Assembly (NCBI GenBank): GCA_035390965.1
Contig: DAOPKE010000002.1
Span: forward strand, 1 to 64,000
Reading direction: 5' to 3'
DNA: 64,000 bases
From: GWF2-43-63 sp035390965
Lineage (GTDB): Bacteria; Bacteroidota; Bacteroidia; Bacteroidales; DTU049
In this document: piece after piece, positions 1 through 7,850 of the stretch
Numbering within the stretch: the stretch's first letter is position 1
Layout: each line of letters begins with the position of its first letter
Made by a program: the position numbers and the translations under genes
The notes under the pieces: model-generated
Database searches by the model: none
Told to the model about the DNA's origin: nothing
The model's input: only the letters and a program-made list of their open reading frames with translations

Positions 1-297
1 CCATGTTCTTCGTGGATTTTATACTGCAGGGCAGTACTTCGAACTATGGAATGTTAGACAACACTAGTCGATTACTGGCATTGTTAAGGATGATCATACT
101 GAAATTTATTTCTTTGACAAAAGTAACACGACCTTCAATAGTCCGAAATACAATGGAGGACATGGAAGAGTCGGTTGCAGAGATCTCTATCCAACTATTC
201 CATGTTCTTCGTGGATTTTATACTGCAGGGCAGTACTTCGAACTATGGAATGTTAGACAACACTAGTCGATTACTGGCATTGTTAAGGATGATCATA
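1..297. repeat. 98-bp direct repeat, two copies 199 bp apart
   Basis: Bases 1-98 and 200-297 appear identical by eye; 101 bp of different sequence separates them. Part of that spacer (about 128-180) resembles 46447-46505, including the shared words CGACCTTC, AATGGAG and GGAAGAGTCGG, so it belongs to a dispersed family. An open frame at 3-266 runs through both copies, but it matches nothing and reads the same repeat in two frames, so I do not call a gene. The left copy begins at the window edge, so the array may continue outside. Confidence 0.85.
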
Positions 298-356
298 AAA
301 AATATTGCATTGAAAAACAGCTACAGTCGTTACTTTATAACGCTTAACACATGACT

Positions 357-1514
357 TTAAAAAGGCAATTCGGAAAGAAACTGTCGAAGGCCATAGACAA
401 AAACATCTTCCCGTACCCTGAATTTTTCGCCTTCAGGGATAATGATAAAATTCTTCAGAGTGCCAAGATCTGCAATCGCTGTTGCAAAGCCGCGTGTCAT
501 TGCGGGAGACGAAGAAAATTTTATTTCAATGCTAACCATGGGTTTCGATCCTTTCCCAAGAACAAGATCGGTTTCAACACCGGTTTGTGTGCGGTAGAAC
601 CAAATATTCCAGTCGTTTTTTAATAGCGGCAGCAGCTGATTTAATACAAAGTTTTCCCAGGAATGACCTGCCATCGCATTACCCATAAGCTGATCATAGG
701 AACTAAGACGTAACAAGCGGTGTAAAAGTCCTGTATCAGCAATAAAGATTTTTTTAGACTTCACGATTCTTTTGCCGATATTGGCATCGAAAGGTTCAAT
801 GCGATGAATCATAAAAGCCCCTTCAAGATAATCGAGGTAATTATTTACAGTATGGTGTGAAACGCCGAGAGAGCGGCCAAGATTTGAGGAATTAAGAAGG
901 CTTCCGGCCTGCCACGCAAGCATTTCCCACAATCGGCGAATTTGCACAGGATCAGCTTTCAGACCGAGCATAGGCAAATCGCGTTCGAGATAGGTGTAAA
1001 TAAAATTATCGAGCCATTCCTTTCTGAATCTCTCATCATTATCGAGCACAACATCGGGAAATCCGCCCCAAAACATCAAATCCTTCCACAACGCAGGATT
1101 ATTCAATTCGCTCAGAATGAAAGGATGCAAATGGATATAGCGGACTCTGCCAGCAAGTGTTTCAGATGTGTTTTTAATAATATCGGGGCTGGCCGATCCA
1201 AGAATCAGAAAGCGGCCGGAGCGTTTGAATGAATCAATTTCGGCTCTGATTTCAGCAAAAAGCTCAGGTTTTCGTTGAATTTCGTCCAAAACAATAAGTT
1301 TGTCCCTGTTATCACGAAAAAAAAGGCCTGCATCTTTAATGCGCATCAGATCTTCATATTTCTCAAGATCGAGATAGATGAAATCTTTGGCAGTGGCAGA
1401 ACACAATTGTTTTGCAAGCGTTGTCTTTCCACATTGGCGTGGTCCCGTGATGCAGACGGCCGGAAACTTTTTCATGGACCAGGTTAGCTCTGGATATAAA
1501 AACCGTGTAATCAT
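357..1514 (-). CDS. AAA+ ATPase with C-terminal DUF4143 domain
   Basis: This 385-residue protein has the usual length and layout of the AAA_14/DUF4143 family. Visible motifs are a Walker A loop GPRQCGKTT at residues 24-32, a Walker B LIVLDEIQ at 73-80, a sensor-like LILGSASPD near 103-111, and near residues 310-330 the ETDLVL segment typical of DUF4143. The family is widespread, often in many copies per genome, and its function is poorly defined; links to mobile or toxin-like loci are suggested but not established. It is a lone gene next to repeat DNA, consistent with accessory status. The ATG start lies 12 residues before the first conserved segment. Confidence 0.9.
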   Translation of the reverse strand: MITRFLYPELTWSMKKFPAVCITGPRQCGKTTLAKQLCSATAKDFIYLDLEKYEDLMRIKDAGLFFRDNRDKLIVLDEIQRKPELFAEIRAEIDSFKRSGRFLILGSASPDIIKNTSETLAGRVRYIHLHPFILSELNNPALWKDLMFWGGFPDVVLDNDERFRKEWLDNFIYTYLERDLPMLGLKADPVQIRRLWEMLAWQAGSLLNSSNLGRSLGVSHHTVNNYLDYLEGAFMIHRIEPFDANIGKRIVKSKKIFIADTGLLHRLLRLSSYDQLMGNAMAGHSWENFVLNQLLPLLKNDWNIWFYRTQTGVETDLVLGKGSKPMVSIEIKFSSSPAMTRGFATAIADLGTLKNFIIIPEGEKFRVREDVFVYGLRQFLSELPF

Positions 1515-1925
1515 GGATTCATTTTCTGGTAGTAACTACTTGTATTTTACAAAGGTAATAAATAACGTTGTATTTTGGAATTTTTGTTTCCATATTTCAA
1601 CCTTTTTTAGTAATTATCGTTAGATGTTACAGGGTAACAGGGTGACAAGGGCGGCAGCACAAAGCACAGGGCACAACGCCCGGGCTTATGGCTTAAGGCT
1701 TAAAGAATATTTAGAATCACGAATTTTTAAGCATTAAATTTTGAAGCATTAAGCTTTGCGTTGTGCGATGCACAAAGCCGGCAGTTCCATTGTCATTTTT
1801 CAAATTCCGGAAAATTAGTACCAGAAATAATAAAAATATTTATACCTTTGGAAAGGATGAATTCATTCTAAAGCTACAAAGTCATCCAGCCACAAAAAAA
1901 GAACGCGACAACAAAATGCCCTTCT
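1515..1925. other. Intergenic spacer with repeat modules and a promoter
   Basis: The spacer holds a GTTACAGGGTAACAGGGT string (about 1626-1645) of the same type as the spacer at 39250-39290, a repetitive GGCTTAAGGCTTAAAG tract near 1690, and the promoter of the next gene near its right end. No credible coding frame is present. Confidence 0.6.
1843..1850 (+). promoter_or_regulatory. -7 box TAccTTTG
   Basis: This matches the Bacteroidetes primary sigma -7 consensus TAnnTTTG. It lies 75 bp upstream of the SiaB-like gene at 1926. I see no TTG at the expected -33 distance. Confidence 0.55.
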
Positions 1926-2474
1926 ATGAAACCAGGCTCAAAATTCAACATTGACGATTTCATCAAGGAAAATATCAATTCTTCCGACGTGCTTTCGCAA
2001 TTTAAAGGAACTATTTCCGAAAAAAAATCAGACCGGATTCTTGACAATATGGAGGGGTTGTTCGGAGAGCAGGAAACCCGCATCCGAAAACGCATTTTGC
2101 TTGCTGCAAGCGAAATTCTGCAAAATGTTTCCATGCACAATGAATATCCCTTATACCCGGCTGTTTTTCTGGCAACACGCACCCGGCAAGGGTTCAAGAT
2201 AGACTGCGGAAATGCCGTTAGTATCACAAGGCGTACAGTGGTTGAAAAACGCATCCGCGAAGCCAACCGCAAAGCAGGCGGCAGCATGAAAGACAATGTG
2301 AGGCAGGCCGAAGCCGAAAAACCGACCATCGCCGATATTTCAAACGGCAGCAGCGGACTCGGATTACTTGAAATCCGCCGCAAAGCTGGCATGCCGCTCG
2401 ATTTTGCTTTCACCATTATAGATAATGAAACGTTTTTCTTTCATCTGATTGTGAAGTTCAATATGGGAGAGTAG
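1926..2474 (+). CDS. SiaB/DUF6272-like GHKL-type ATPase protein
   Basis: The 182-residue protein resembles SiaB family (DUF6272) kinases, which act in partner-switching type signalling. It has a degenerate histidine-kinase N box, with E63, N67 and H71 in the segment ASEILQNVSMH, and a short glycine motif SSGLGLLEIRRKAG near residues 142-155. There is no phospho-acceptor histidine domain and no membrane segment, so a cytoplasmic anti-sigma or SiaB-type kinase role is plausible. No phosphatase or STAS partner gene is adjacent, which is unusual for a complete SiaABC module. The family assignment is from memory of the motif pattern; the substrate is unknown. Confidence 0.65.
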   Translation: MKPGSKFNIDDFIKENINSSDVLSQFKGTISEKKSDRILDNMEGLFGEQETRIRKRILLAASEILQNVSMHNEYPLYPAVFLATRTRQGFKIDCGNAVSITRRTVVEKRIREANRKAGGSMKDNVRQAEAEKPTIADISNGSSGLGLLEIRRKAGMPLDFAFTIIDNETFFFHLIVKFNMGE

Positions 2475-2486
2475 AACTCTGAACAA

Positions 2487-2516
2487 GGAACCTGTCTGCA
2501 ACAGGCAGGCAAGGAA
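2487..2516 (-). repeat. Dispersed hairpin module CTTGCCTGCCTG/CAGACAGG
   Basis: Read on the minus strand this is TTCCTTGCCTGCCTG followed by TTGCAGACAGGTTCC. Related copies occur at 38741-38789, 42222-42262 and 56102-56131. The arms CCTGCCTG and CAGACAGG can pair imperfectly. Confidence 0.7.
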
Positions 2517-2543
2517 GGCAGAAGGCAGAAGGAATTCTTGATT

Positions 2544-2594
2544 AATGAACTCTGAACAATCTGTGCATTCTGACGGATCAAGAGGGACAAGGAA
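2544..2594 (+). repeat. 51-bp dispersed repeat, inverted copy at 47925-47975
   Basis: Bases 2544-2594 match the reverse complement of 47925-47975 with only about two differences by eye. The copy here spans the first ATG of the open frame of the next gene, and the other copy lies in a non-coding spacer, so the sequence is a mobile or dispersed intergenic module rather than protein-coding. Confidence 0.85.
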
Positions 2595-2661
2595 ATGTGA
2601 AGGAAGATTCGACTTGTTGAATATTTCAGGTGATACTATAATAAAATTTTCAACTGCAGAA

Positions 2662-3036
2662 ATGAAAAGGGTTTTTAATTTAGAGGATAGACTAGCTGTT
2701 TATAGTGCAACTGTCCTAAAACTATGCAACTTGCTTCCTAAAACTTATGCTGCTGATGTTATTGCCAAACAACTAACGAGAGCGGGCGTTTCTGTCGCTT
2801 TAAACTATGGTGAAGCTCAAAGTGCAGAATCGAGAAAAGACTTTATCCATAAAGTAAAAATAAGTCTTAAAGAGGCCAGAGAGTCCTATGTTTGTTTAAA
2901 AATCATCAATCTATCTGACATTACAGACCAGAACGATCTATTCAGCAGCCTGCTTAAGGAAGCAAATGAAATAATCTCAATACTCGTAAAATCCGTTGAA
3001 ACTGCCAAAAAGAATATGGAAAACAATAAGGAATAA
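2662..3036 (+). CDS. Four-helix-bundle protein (23S rRNA intervening-sequence family)
   Basis: The region encodes a helical protein of the four helix bundle family (TIGR02436 type), first known from insertions within 23S rRNA genes and found free in many Bacteroidetes genomes. The conserved features are the amphipathic helices around QLTRAGVSVALNYGEAQ, the central KDFIHKVKISLKEARES segment and the following C-terminal helix. An upstream in-frame ATG at 2545 would add 39 residues, but that stretch lies in a dispersed intergenic repeat, so I place the start at ATG 2662, giving 124 residues, the normal size. No enzymatic function is known for the family; a homopentameric structure has been described. 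Confidence 0.8.
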   Translation: MKRVFNLEDRLAVYSATVLKLCNLLPKTYAADVIAKQLTRAGVSVALNYGEAQSAESRKDFIHKVKISLKEARESYVCLKIINLSDITDQNDLFSSLLKEANEIISILVKSVETAKKNMENNKE

Positions 3037-3136
3037 ATATCTCCCATTTACAATAATTAATACAATTTCATTATTATTCCCTCATCCTTTCTCCTAATTA
3101 AATATTCATCGGCATCACTTCTAACTTCTTACATCC

Positions 3137-3166
3137 TTGTTCCTTGTTCATTATTCATTACCTTTG
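3137..3166 (+). promoter_or_regulatory. purD promoter TTG-N19-TAccTTTG
   Basis: TTG at 3137-3139 and TACCTTTG at 3159-3166 have the Bacteroidetes -33/-7 spacing. The ATG of purD is 15 bp beyond the -7 box, so the leader would be very short. Confidence 0.65.
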
Positions 3167-3181
3167 CAGCAAAGTTGATTT

Positions 3182-4465
3182 ATGAAAATTCTCATCACAG
3201 GTTCGGGCGGACGTGAGCATGCGCTGGCATGGCGACTGGCACGCGATATCGGAAAGGAAAATATTTTCATTGCACCCGGAAATGCGGGCACAGTCTCTTG
3301 CGGCACCAATCTCCCCTGCTCATACAATGACTTTGAAAAGCTGCAGGAATACATCATTTCCCTCTCCATCGACATGGTGTTGGTTGGTCCCGAAGAGCCG
3401 CTGGTAAACGGGTTTACCGATTTACTGAAAAAAGATCCGCGCTTCAGTAAACTCATGATTATCGGGCCTTCGGCTCAAGGAGCCATGCTCGAAGGCAGCA
3501 AGGATTTTGCAAAACAATTCATGATGCGTCATGGCATACCCACAGCGGCATACGCTACTTTCACTGCTGAGAAGAAAGCCGAAGCACAATCGTATATCCG
3601 CAGCCACAGCGGCCCCTATGTTATGAAAGCCGATGGACTTGCCGCCGGAAAAGGCGTTGTAATTACCGAATCAGCCGATGAAGCCGTAAAACACATTGCA
3701 TCCGTTTTCGAAGACAATATTTTTGGCGAAGCCGGAAAAACATTAGTCATAGAACAATTTTTAGAAGGAATTGAAATGTCGGTTTTTGCCTTGACGGATG
3801 GGAAAAACTATGTATTGTTGCCTGGCGCCAAAGATTACAAGCGCATCGGCGATGGCAACACAGGCCCCAATACAGGCGGCATGGGAACAGTTTCTCCAGT
3901 GCCTTTTGCCACGGAAGAATTCATGCATAAAGTGGTAACACGCATTGTAGAGCCCACCATCAGCGGATTACAGAAAGACGAGATTGATTATTGCGGATTT
4001 ATTTTCTTCGGACTGATGAATGTAAAAGGCGACCCATATGTGATTGAATACAATGTACGCATGGGCGATCCCGAGACCCAGGTTGTGATGCCGCGCATCG
4101 GCGGATCTTTTGCAGACATGCTGAAAGCCGCAGCAACAGGCACTTTGACTGATGTAAAAACAGAAACATTACCACAGACCACATTATCCATTGTACTTGC
4201 ATCGGAAGGCTATCCGGGCAGTTACCAAAAAGGCAAAACCATTTCACTTCCCGAAGGCAATCATTTGATTTTTCATGCAGGAACAACACAAAGCAACAAT
4301 CAAATTACAACATCCGGGGGGCGAGTATTGGCTGTTGTCGGCACTGGAAACACCATCAGCGAAGCACGCAACTCGGCTTACACACTGGCAGAAAAAGTAC
4401 ATTTTGAAGGAAAAACAAACCGCAGCGATATCGGACTCGATCTGATGCAATATGAAAACACTTAA
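3182..4465 (+). CDS. purD: Phosphoribosylamine--glycine ligase
   Basis: PurD joins glycine to phosphoribosylamine with ATP, the second step of IMP synthesis, in the cytoplasm. The 427 residues match the family length. The N-terminal nucleotide-binding motif GSGGREHALAWRLA (residues 7-20), the HGIPTAAY segment before the ATP-grasp domain, the GLAAGKGVV loop, the GDGNTGPNTGGMG signature and RMGDPETQ are all readable. No other purine gene is adjacent. The stop overlaps the start of the DUF6427 gene by 14 bp, which suggests translational coupling. Confidence 0.97.
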   Translation: MKILITGSGGREHALAWRLARDIGKENIFIAPGNAGTVSCGTNLPCSYNDFEKLQEYIISLSIDMVLVGPEEPLVNGFTDLLKKDPRFSKLMIIGPSAQGAMLEGSKDFAKQFMMRHGIPTAAYATFTAEKKAEAQSYIRSHSGPYVMKADGLAAGKGVVITESADEAVKHIASVFEDNIFGEAGKTLVIEQFLEGIEMSVFALTDGKNYVLLPGAKDYKRIGDGNTGPNTGGMGTVSPVPFATEEFMHKVVTRIVEPTISGLQKDEIDYCGFIFFGLMNVKGDPYVIEYNVRMGDPETQVVMPRIGGSFADMLKAAATGTLTDVKTETLPQTTLSIVLASEGYPGSYQKGKTISLPEGNHLIFHAGTTQSNNQITTSGGRVLAVVGTGNTISEARNSAYTLAEKVHFEGKTNRSDIGLDLMQYENT

Positions 4466-5432
4466 TGCCGAACGTACCATCAATTCGCAGCTGAAATTTA
4501 TTTTCATCCTGTTTTGGCTTGCAACTCTTTTTCTAATGCTCCAAAGAGGCGAGGCCACTACCATCATCCGGCTGCATCCATGGCTTGGTGGCATCACAGA
4601 AACCACACTGGATCTCAATTTCAGTTGGATTATCATTCTCCGGGTTATATTCATTGCTGTATCAACAATTCTTTTTTGGCTGATTTCCATCCGAAATCTC
4701 GAATTGCCAAAAAAAGACTATATGGTGTTTTTTATTCTGCCGGTCATTCATTTTACGATTACTGACTGGGCAATGGGACTCATGGTATCTGTTTACTGGA
4801 CCACTTTTCTGTTTATTCTGTTTCAGTTATTACCCGGCAACAATTCAAGAGCTGTACTTCGAAAAACTTTAACAGCAGGCGTTTTCGGCGGCTTACTACT
4901 TCTCAACGGCGCCTTTGCCCTGCTGTTTTTTCTTGCCGGAATAATAACAATGATTATCAGCCAGAACATTTCATTCCGTAGCACAATTGTATGGATAACC
5001 GGATTTCTGATTCCTGGATTTTTCCTTTTTCTTTGGTATTTCGTGTTCGATAAAACCAATATTATTTTTGGCAATTCTGACGCGTTCATGCTCGAAGAAG
5101 AAATGCTGAAATTTGCATTCCCACTTACTTTCTACGGATGTCCGGCTCTTTTGATTATTCTTTCATTGTTTGCTCATTCAAGAATGAGTGAATCGAAAAT
5201 TTCAGTTCGAAGAAGCTATTCCGCCATTTTGTTTTCATTGATTGCACTTGCTCCCGCCATGATTTCATCACTATTCAATACTTATATTTTATTTTCAATT
5301 TACGGTCTGGCAACTGTATTTTACTGGACTCGTCTGATGTACAACACCCGACGGAAAGCCAGCTTCATCATACTCTGGCTCATGCCTTTTGCATTCCCTG
5401 TATTGTATTATTATCTTCTGAATTACAAATAA
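4452..5432 (+). CDS. DUF6427-type integral membrane protein
   Basis: This 326-residue protein is almost entirely hydrophobic, with about eight to ten predicted membrane segments. It resembles the Bacteroidetes-specific DUF6427 family, which usually sits beside purD and other housekeeping genes. A recurring HPW segment (residues about 42-44) lies between the first two membrane helices. The ATG at 4452 overlaps the end of purD by 14 bp and the next gene rnhB starts 5 bp after the stop, so these three genes probably form one operon. Its function is unknown; no transporter signature is visible. Confidence 0.75.
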   Translation: MKTLNAERTINSQLKFIFILFWLATLFLMLQRGEATTIIRLHPWLGGITETTLDLNFSWIIILRVIFIAVSTILFWLISIRNLELPKKDYMVFFILPVIHFTITDWAMGLMVSVYWTTFLFILFQLLPGNNSRAVLRKTLTAGVFGGLLLLNGAFALLFFLAGIITMIISQNISFRSTIVWITGFLIPGFFLFLWYFVFDKTNIIFGNSDAFMLEEEMLKFAFPLTFYGCPALLIILSLFAHSRMSESKISVRRSYSAILFSLIALAPAMISSLFNTYILFSIYGLATVFYWTRLMYNTRRKASFIILWLMPFAFPVLYYYLLNYK

Positions 5433-5437
5433 ACGAC

Positions 5438-6040
5438 ATGGCGGCCTTGCTACATCATTTTTCAGAATCGGCTTCCGAGGCTGGTTGCGACGAAGCCGGG
5501 CGCGGATGTCTGGCTGGACCGGTAACAGCAGCAGCCGTAATATTACCGCAAAATTTTTTTCATCCTTTGCTCGATGATTCAAAAAAACTGAATGAAAAAG
5601 AACGCAATCTGCTCAGAGAAATCATCGAAGAACAAGCACTTGACTGGGCTGTAGCATTTGTCGATCATGTGGAAATTGATAAAATAAATATTCTCAATGC
5701 TTCCATTATGGCCATGCATCTGGCTTTGAGTAAACTAAAGACAAAACCTGCACATATTATTGTTGACGGCAACAGATTCAAACCATTTAAAAAAATTCCG
5801 CATACAACCATTGTGAAAGGCGATGGGAAATACATGAGTATTGCCGCTGCAAGTATTCTTGCGAAAACGCACCGCGACGAATTCATGGAGCAACTGCATA
5901 AAGAATTTCCACAATATTCATGGAACGAAAACAAAGGATATCCATCGCCCGGACACAAAAAAGCCATAGCATTACATGGCATTACGCCATACCACCGCAA
6001 GAGTTTCAGATTGAATGAACAATTGAAAATGAAATTTTGA
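5438..6040 (+). CDS. rnhB: Ribonuclease HII
   Basis: RNase HII removes ribonucleotides from RNA-DNA hybrids. The 200 residues match the family. The first catalytic pair sits in CDEAGRGCLAGPV (D18, E19), followed by the IIVDGNRF segment with the third acidic residue and the conserved SIAAASILAKTHRDEFM helix. The C-terminal KGYPSPGHKKAI motif is also typical. It starts 5 bp after the DUF6427 gene and probably shares its transcript. Confidence 0.96.
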   Translation: MAALLHHFSESASEAGCDEAGRGCLAGPVTAAAVILPQNFFHPLLDDSKKLNEKERNLLREIIEEQALDWAVAFVDHVEIDKINILNASIMAMHLALSKLKTKPAHIIVDGNRFKPFKKIPHTTIVKGDGKYMSIAAASILAKTHRDEFMEQLHKEFPQYSWNENKGYPSPGHKKAIALHGITPYHRKSFRLNEQLKMKF

Positions 6041-6079
6041 ACCGGTATGGTTTATGATAGCGCATGCATAAAAAAATAC

Positions 6080-6087
6080 TAACTTTG
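6080..6087 (+). promoter_or_regulatory. -7 box TAacTTTG
   Basis: A TAnnTTTG match lies 14 bp upstream of the ATG of the SPOR gene, so that gene can be transcribed separately from rnhB. No good -33 TTG was found. Confidence 0.5.
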
Positions 6088-6101
6088 CAAAAAATCAAAA
6101 C

Positions 6102-6518
6102 ATGCGTTTCCTGATTTTTATTTTAATAACAATGTCATGCACAGCTTTTGCCAGTGCACAAGGCCGGGTTAATATTCTCGGAGATAAAGGCGTAGAAACA
6201 CTTGTAGCCAAACACATTTCGTTCAATGAAAATGTAAAAGGATTTCCCGGTTACAGAATTCAGATCTATTTTGAATCCGGCAATTACTCAAAAAACAAGG
6301 CCTTTGGCGAAAAAGGCAAATTTATGGCCCGCTTTCCCGAAATAAAGGCCTATGTTGTGTTTCAGGAACCTTATTATAAAGTCAGAGTTGGCAACTTCAG
6401 AAACAAACTCGATGCTGAAGCATTCAAACAACGCATAAAAGAACAATGGCCCGAAGCATATATCATCAAAGACGATATCGAACTTCCTGAAATTTTTGCA
6501 CCAAAGGAAACCGACTAA
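6102..6518 (+). CDS. Secreted SPOR-domain protein
   Basis: The 138-residue protein starts with a signal peptide (hydrophobic residues about 3-18, likely cleavage after ASA) and then has one SPOR domain from about residue 45 to 125. Typical SPOR features are the opening GYRIQIYF strand, the central YYKVRVGNFRNKLDAEAF segment and the closing AYIIKDDIELP strand. SPOR domains bind peptidoglycan stripped of stem peptides, so a periplasmic cell-wall role is likely. It has its own promoter-like box. Confidence 0.85.
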   Translation: MRFLIFILITMSCTAFASAQGRVNILGDKGVETLVAKHISFNENVKGFPGYRIQIYFESGNYSKNKAFGEKGKFMARFPEIKAYVVFQEPYYKVRVGNFRNKLDAEAFKQRIKEQWPEAYIIKDDIELPEIFAPKETD

Positions 6519-6566
6519 GCCCATACCATCAAAAAACCGCATTCAATGCGGCACACAAGACAAAGC

Positions 6567-7775
6567 ATGAATTTTCCGGAACTCGACATCAGGGATTACA
6601 ATTATCATTTACCTGAAGAAAACATCGCTCAATTTCCCCCCGAAAAACGAGGTGGCTCAAAAATACTTCTGGCGCATCAGCAACCGTTTTCGATTGTTGG
6701 ATTCAATGAATTGAAACACCATATCCCAAAAAACGCACTTCTCATTTTCAATGAAACAAAAGTCATTCCTGCACGGCTTATTTTCAATAAAAGCACTGGT
6801 GCACGAATTGAAATTTTTCTGCTGCAGCCCGAAAAAAACACAGATTACCAGCTGGCACTCTCATCAAAACAATCATGCAGTTGGAACGTACTGATTGGCA
6901 ATGCAGCCAAATGGAAAAGCGGCGATCTCTCCATCGGATTTCAGCTAACAGGCAACACAACAGGGATCCTGACTGCAAGCCGTACATCAGACAATACAGT
7001 ATTGTTCAGCTGGAACGCCGATATTGAATTTTCTGAAGTATTGTCGCTTCTGGCGCGCGTCCCGCTTCCACCCTATATTCGCAGAGATACGGTTATAGAA
7101 GACCGCGACCGCTATCAAACCGTGTTTGCGCGAAACGAAGGATCTGTTGCCGCTCCGACTGCCGGACTGCATTTCACAACAGAACAACTGAATGAACTCA
7201 ACCAAAATGGCATCATGCAGATTGCACTGACACTGCATGTAGGACTTGGCACATTCAGACCGGTTAAAGGAAATATCGCCGATCATGAAATGCACACCGA
7301 ACCATTTTTTGTTTCATCAGAACAACTAAATCAACTAACCGAAAATGCAGACAGACCTTGGATAGTAGTAGGCACCACCACTCTGCGGGCACTTGAAAGT
7401 CTGTATATTTTTGCAGAAAAAATAAAATCCGGAGAAAGCACTGCCTCTGCGGAATTCAATATTGCACAATGGGATAAATGGAACAGCGGCAACACCCTGT
7501 CCCGAAACGAAGCTTTCAGCATTTTGAAACAATTAAATGCAGGAAAAAACACAGGACTTTTCGGAAACACATCCCTGTTTATCACCAAGGGAAAACCTGT
7601 AAAAACGGCTGATTATCTTATCACCAATTTCCACCAGCCACAAAGCACCTTGCTCATGCTGGTCGATGCCTTTGCCTCAGAGCAATGGCAAAAGGCCTAC
7701 GAATTTGCCATTCAAAATCAAATGCGATTTCTCAGCTATGGCGATGCCTGCCTTTTTAAAAACAGGTTTCTGTAA
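6567..7775 (+). CDS. queA: S-adenosylmethionine:tRNA ribosyltransferase-isomerase
   Basis: QueA transfers and isomerises the ribosyl part of SAM onto 7-aminomethyl-deazaguanine in tRNA to make epoxyqueuosine. Family marks are YHLPEENIAQFPPEKR near the N terminus, HIPKNALLIFNETKVIPARL, the GSVAAPTAGLHFT motif, HVGLGTFRPV and the NFHQPQSTLLMLV segment. At about 400 residues it is longer than the roughly 350-residue enterobacterial enzyme, as in other Bacteroidetes. I chose ATG 6567 (402 residues); the in-frame ATG at 6546 adds only MRHTRQS, which has no counterpart in the family, but it cannot be excluded. Confidence 0.93.
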   Translation: MNFPELDIRDYNYHLPEENIAQFPPEKRGGSKILLAHQQPFSIVGFNELKHHIPKNALLIFNETKVIPARLIFNKSTGARIEIFLLQPEKNTDYQLALSSKQSCSWNVLIGNAAKWKSGDLSIGFQLTGNTTGILTASRTSDNTVLFSWNADIEFSEVLSLLARVPLPPYIRRDTVIEDRDRYQTVFARNEGSVAAPTAGLHFTTEQLNELNQNGIMQIALTLHVGLGTFRPVKGNIADHEMHTEPFFVSSEQLNQLTENADRPWIVVGTTTLRALESLYIFAEKIKSGESTASAEFNIAQWDKWNSGNTLSRNEAFSILKQLNAGKNTGLFGNTSLFITKGKPVKTADYLITNFHQPQSTLLMLVDAFASEQWQKAYEFAIQNQMRFLSYGDACLFKNRFL

Positions 7776-7817
7776 ATCAGTCTGTTAATATTTTATCTCC
7801 ATTTATTCAGTTTTGAT

Positions 7818-7825
7818 TACTTTTG
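7818..7825 (+). promoter_or_regulatory. -7 box TActTTTG
   Basis: A TAnnTTTG match 25 bp before the malic enzyme ATG. Confidence 0.5.
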
Positions 7826-7850
7826 TTCCTTTAATTAAAAAAGACAAAAG

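Noticed and set aside
3..266. Open frame of 87 codons at the left edge
   Set aside because: It reads the same 98-bp repeat twice in two frames and shows no protein family; repeat DNA explains it.
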